Shown in pieces: positions 5,788-6,378 of a stretch of 6,378 nt of DNA. Position 1 is the first letter of the stretch. Every line of letters starts with the position of its first letter. Origin of the DNA: DAOUAJ01 sp034433615 (GTDB lineage Bacteria; Chloroflexota; Anaerolineae; DUEN01). The stretch spans positions 1 to 6,378 of the forward strand of contig DAOUAJ010000386.1 of assembly GCA_034433615.1 (NCBI GenBank), given 5' to 3'. Under the pieces are notes generated by a model. The model did no database searches. It was not told where the DNA came from and saw only the letters and a program-made list of their open reading frames with translations. The position numbers and the translations under genes were made by a program.

Positions 5788-6378
5788 CTACACCCTTTCG
5801 TAGTGAACCCAAGCGCTAGCACTCCGCAAAGCCAGGATCACAAACGCCAGGATCAAGATAAATAGGACCCATGCCAGCGCTGAGGCATAGCCAAAGTAAA
5901 AGTTGAGGAACGCTTTGCGGTAAATGTAGAGCACCATGGTCAGGGTCGCATTATTGGGTCCTCCATCGGTCATAACGTAAGCCTGTGTGAACACCTGCCA
6001 GGAGCCGATGATGCTCATGACGACGTTGAAGAAGATCGTAGGTGTCAGCAGAGGGAGCGTGATGGCAAAGAACTGGGTGATGGACCCTGCACCATCAATT
6101 TTGGCTGCCTCATACAATTGTGTCGGGATGCCACGCAACCCGGCCAAAAAGACCAGCATGGCAGCTCCGGAGCCCCAACAGGCCATAATGATCATCGAAG
6201 CCATCGCCCACTCTTCGCTATAGATCCAGCGGGGCCCCTTGATGCCGAGATAGAGCAGCATTGTGTTGAACAGGCCTATATCCGGATGATATAGCCAACG
6301 CCAGAGCATCGCTACTGCTACGCCGGAGACCACCGACGGCAGGTAATAAATTGTGCGCCAGAGGCTTTGGCCGCGAAT
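5788..6378 (-). CDS. Carbohydrate ABC transporter permease, MalF type (5' end beyond window)
   Basis: The frame stays open to the right edge, so the start is missing and 196 C-terminal residues are visible. An internal GTG at 6333 is not the start: upstream codons read GQSLWRTIYYLPSVVSGVAV, a standard stretch of MalF-type permeases. The EAA loop is GIPTQLYEAAKIDGAGSITQ, followed by FFAITLPLLTP. Several membrane segments follow, ending in a hydrophobic helix and HYERV. The partner is the adjacent MalG-type permease; together they would form the membrane channel of a sugar importer. The family usually has about 290-310 residues, so roughly a third lies outside the window. Confidence 0.94.
   Translation of the reverse strand: MRGQSLWRTIYYLPSVVSGVAVAMLWRWLYHPDIGLFNTMLLYLGIKGPRWIYSEEWAMASMIIMACWGSGAAMLVFLAGLRGIPTQLYEAAKIDGAGSITQFFAITLPLLTPTIFFNVVMSIIGSWQVFTQAYVMTDGGPNNATLTMVLYIYRKAFLNFYFGYASALAWVLFILILAFVILALRSASAWVHYERV

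Overview
The window is GC-rich bacterial DNA with Shine-Dalgarno-led genes, GTG and TTG starts, and UGA used as a normal stop in several genes. Gene content suggests an environmental, possibly thermophilic, bacterium. I lean towards Chloroflexota because of the secreted DUF1573 and L,D-transpeptidase pair, the small lipoprotein and the short GCTGATAGCT-type intergenic repeats. That placement is an inference and no marker gene settles it.

Left part, + strand (1-1386): the first gene (49-549) is a membrane-anchored DUF1573 protein whose reading frame is interrupted once by TGA at 367-369 and then continues in frame, with clear family homology, to a second TGA at 547-549. The TGA lies directly after a Cys codon (Gly-Cys-TGA-Pro-Pro). 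It is followed at the expected distance by a perfect 6-bp hairpin with a 5-nt AGUUC loop, which fits the published bacterial SECIS rules. I read it as a selenocysteine codon and the gene as a DUF1573 selenoprotein; this is the main finding. After a 144-nt gap comes a secreted L,D-transpeptidase (YkuD family, 694-1386) for peptidoglycan cross-linking or remodelling.

Middle part, - strand (1584-3071): a cobalamin-binding-domain radical SAM enzyme of unknown substrate, convergent with the transpeptidase and preceded by a 267-nt intergenic region with two short inverted repeats.

Right part, - strand (6378 down to 3339): an apparent sugar-uptake operon, read right to left. It holds a MalF-type ABC permease (cut by the window edge), a MalG-type permease (3 nt apart), a 120-nt spacer filled with 21-bp tandem repeats, a Gfo/Idh/MocA-family NAD(P)-dependent oxidoreductase, and a small Cys-containing lipoprotein of unknown function whose start lies 1 nt after the oxidoreductase stop. 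The permeases would import an oligosaccharide or sugar derivative and the oxidoreductase would oxidise or epimerise it. The solute-binding protein presumably lies beyond the right edge.
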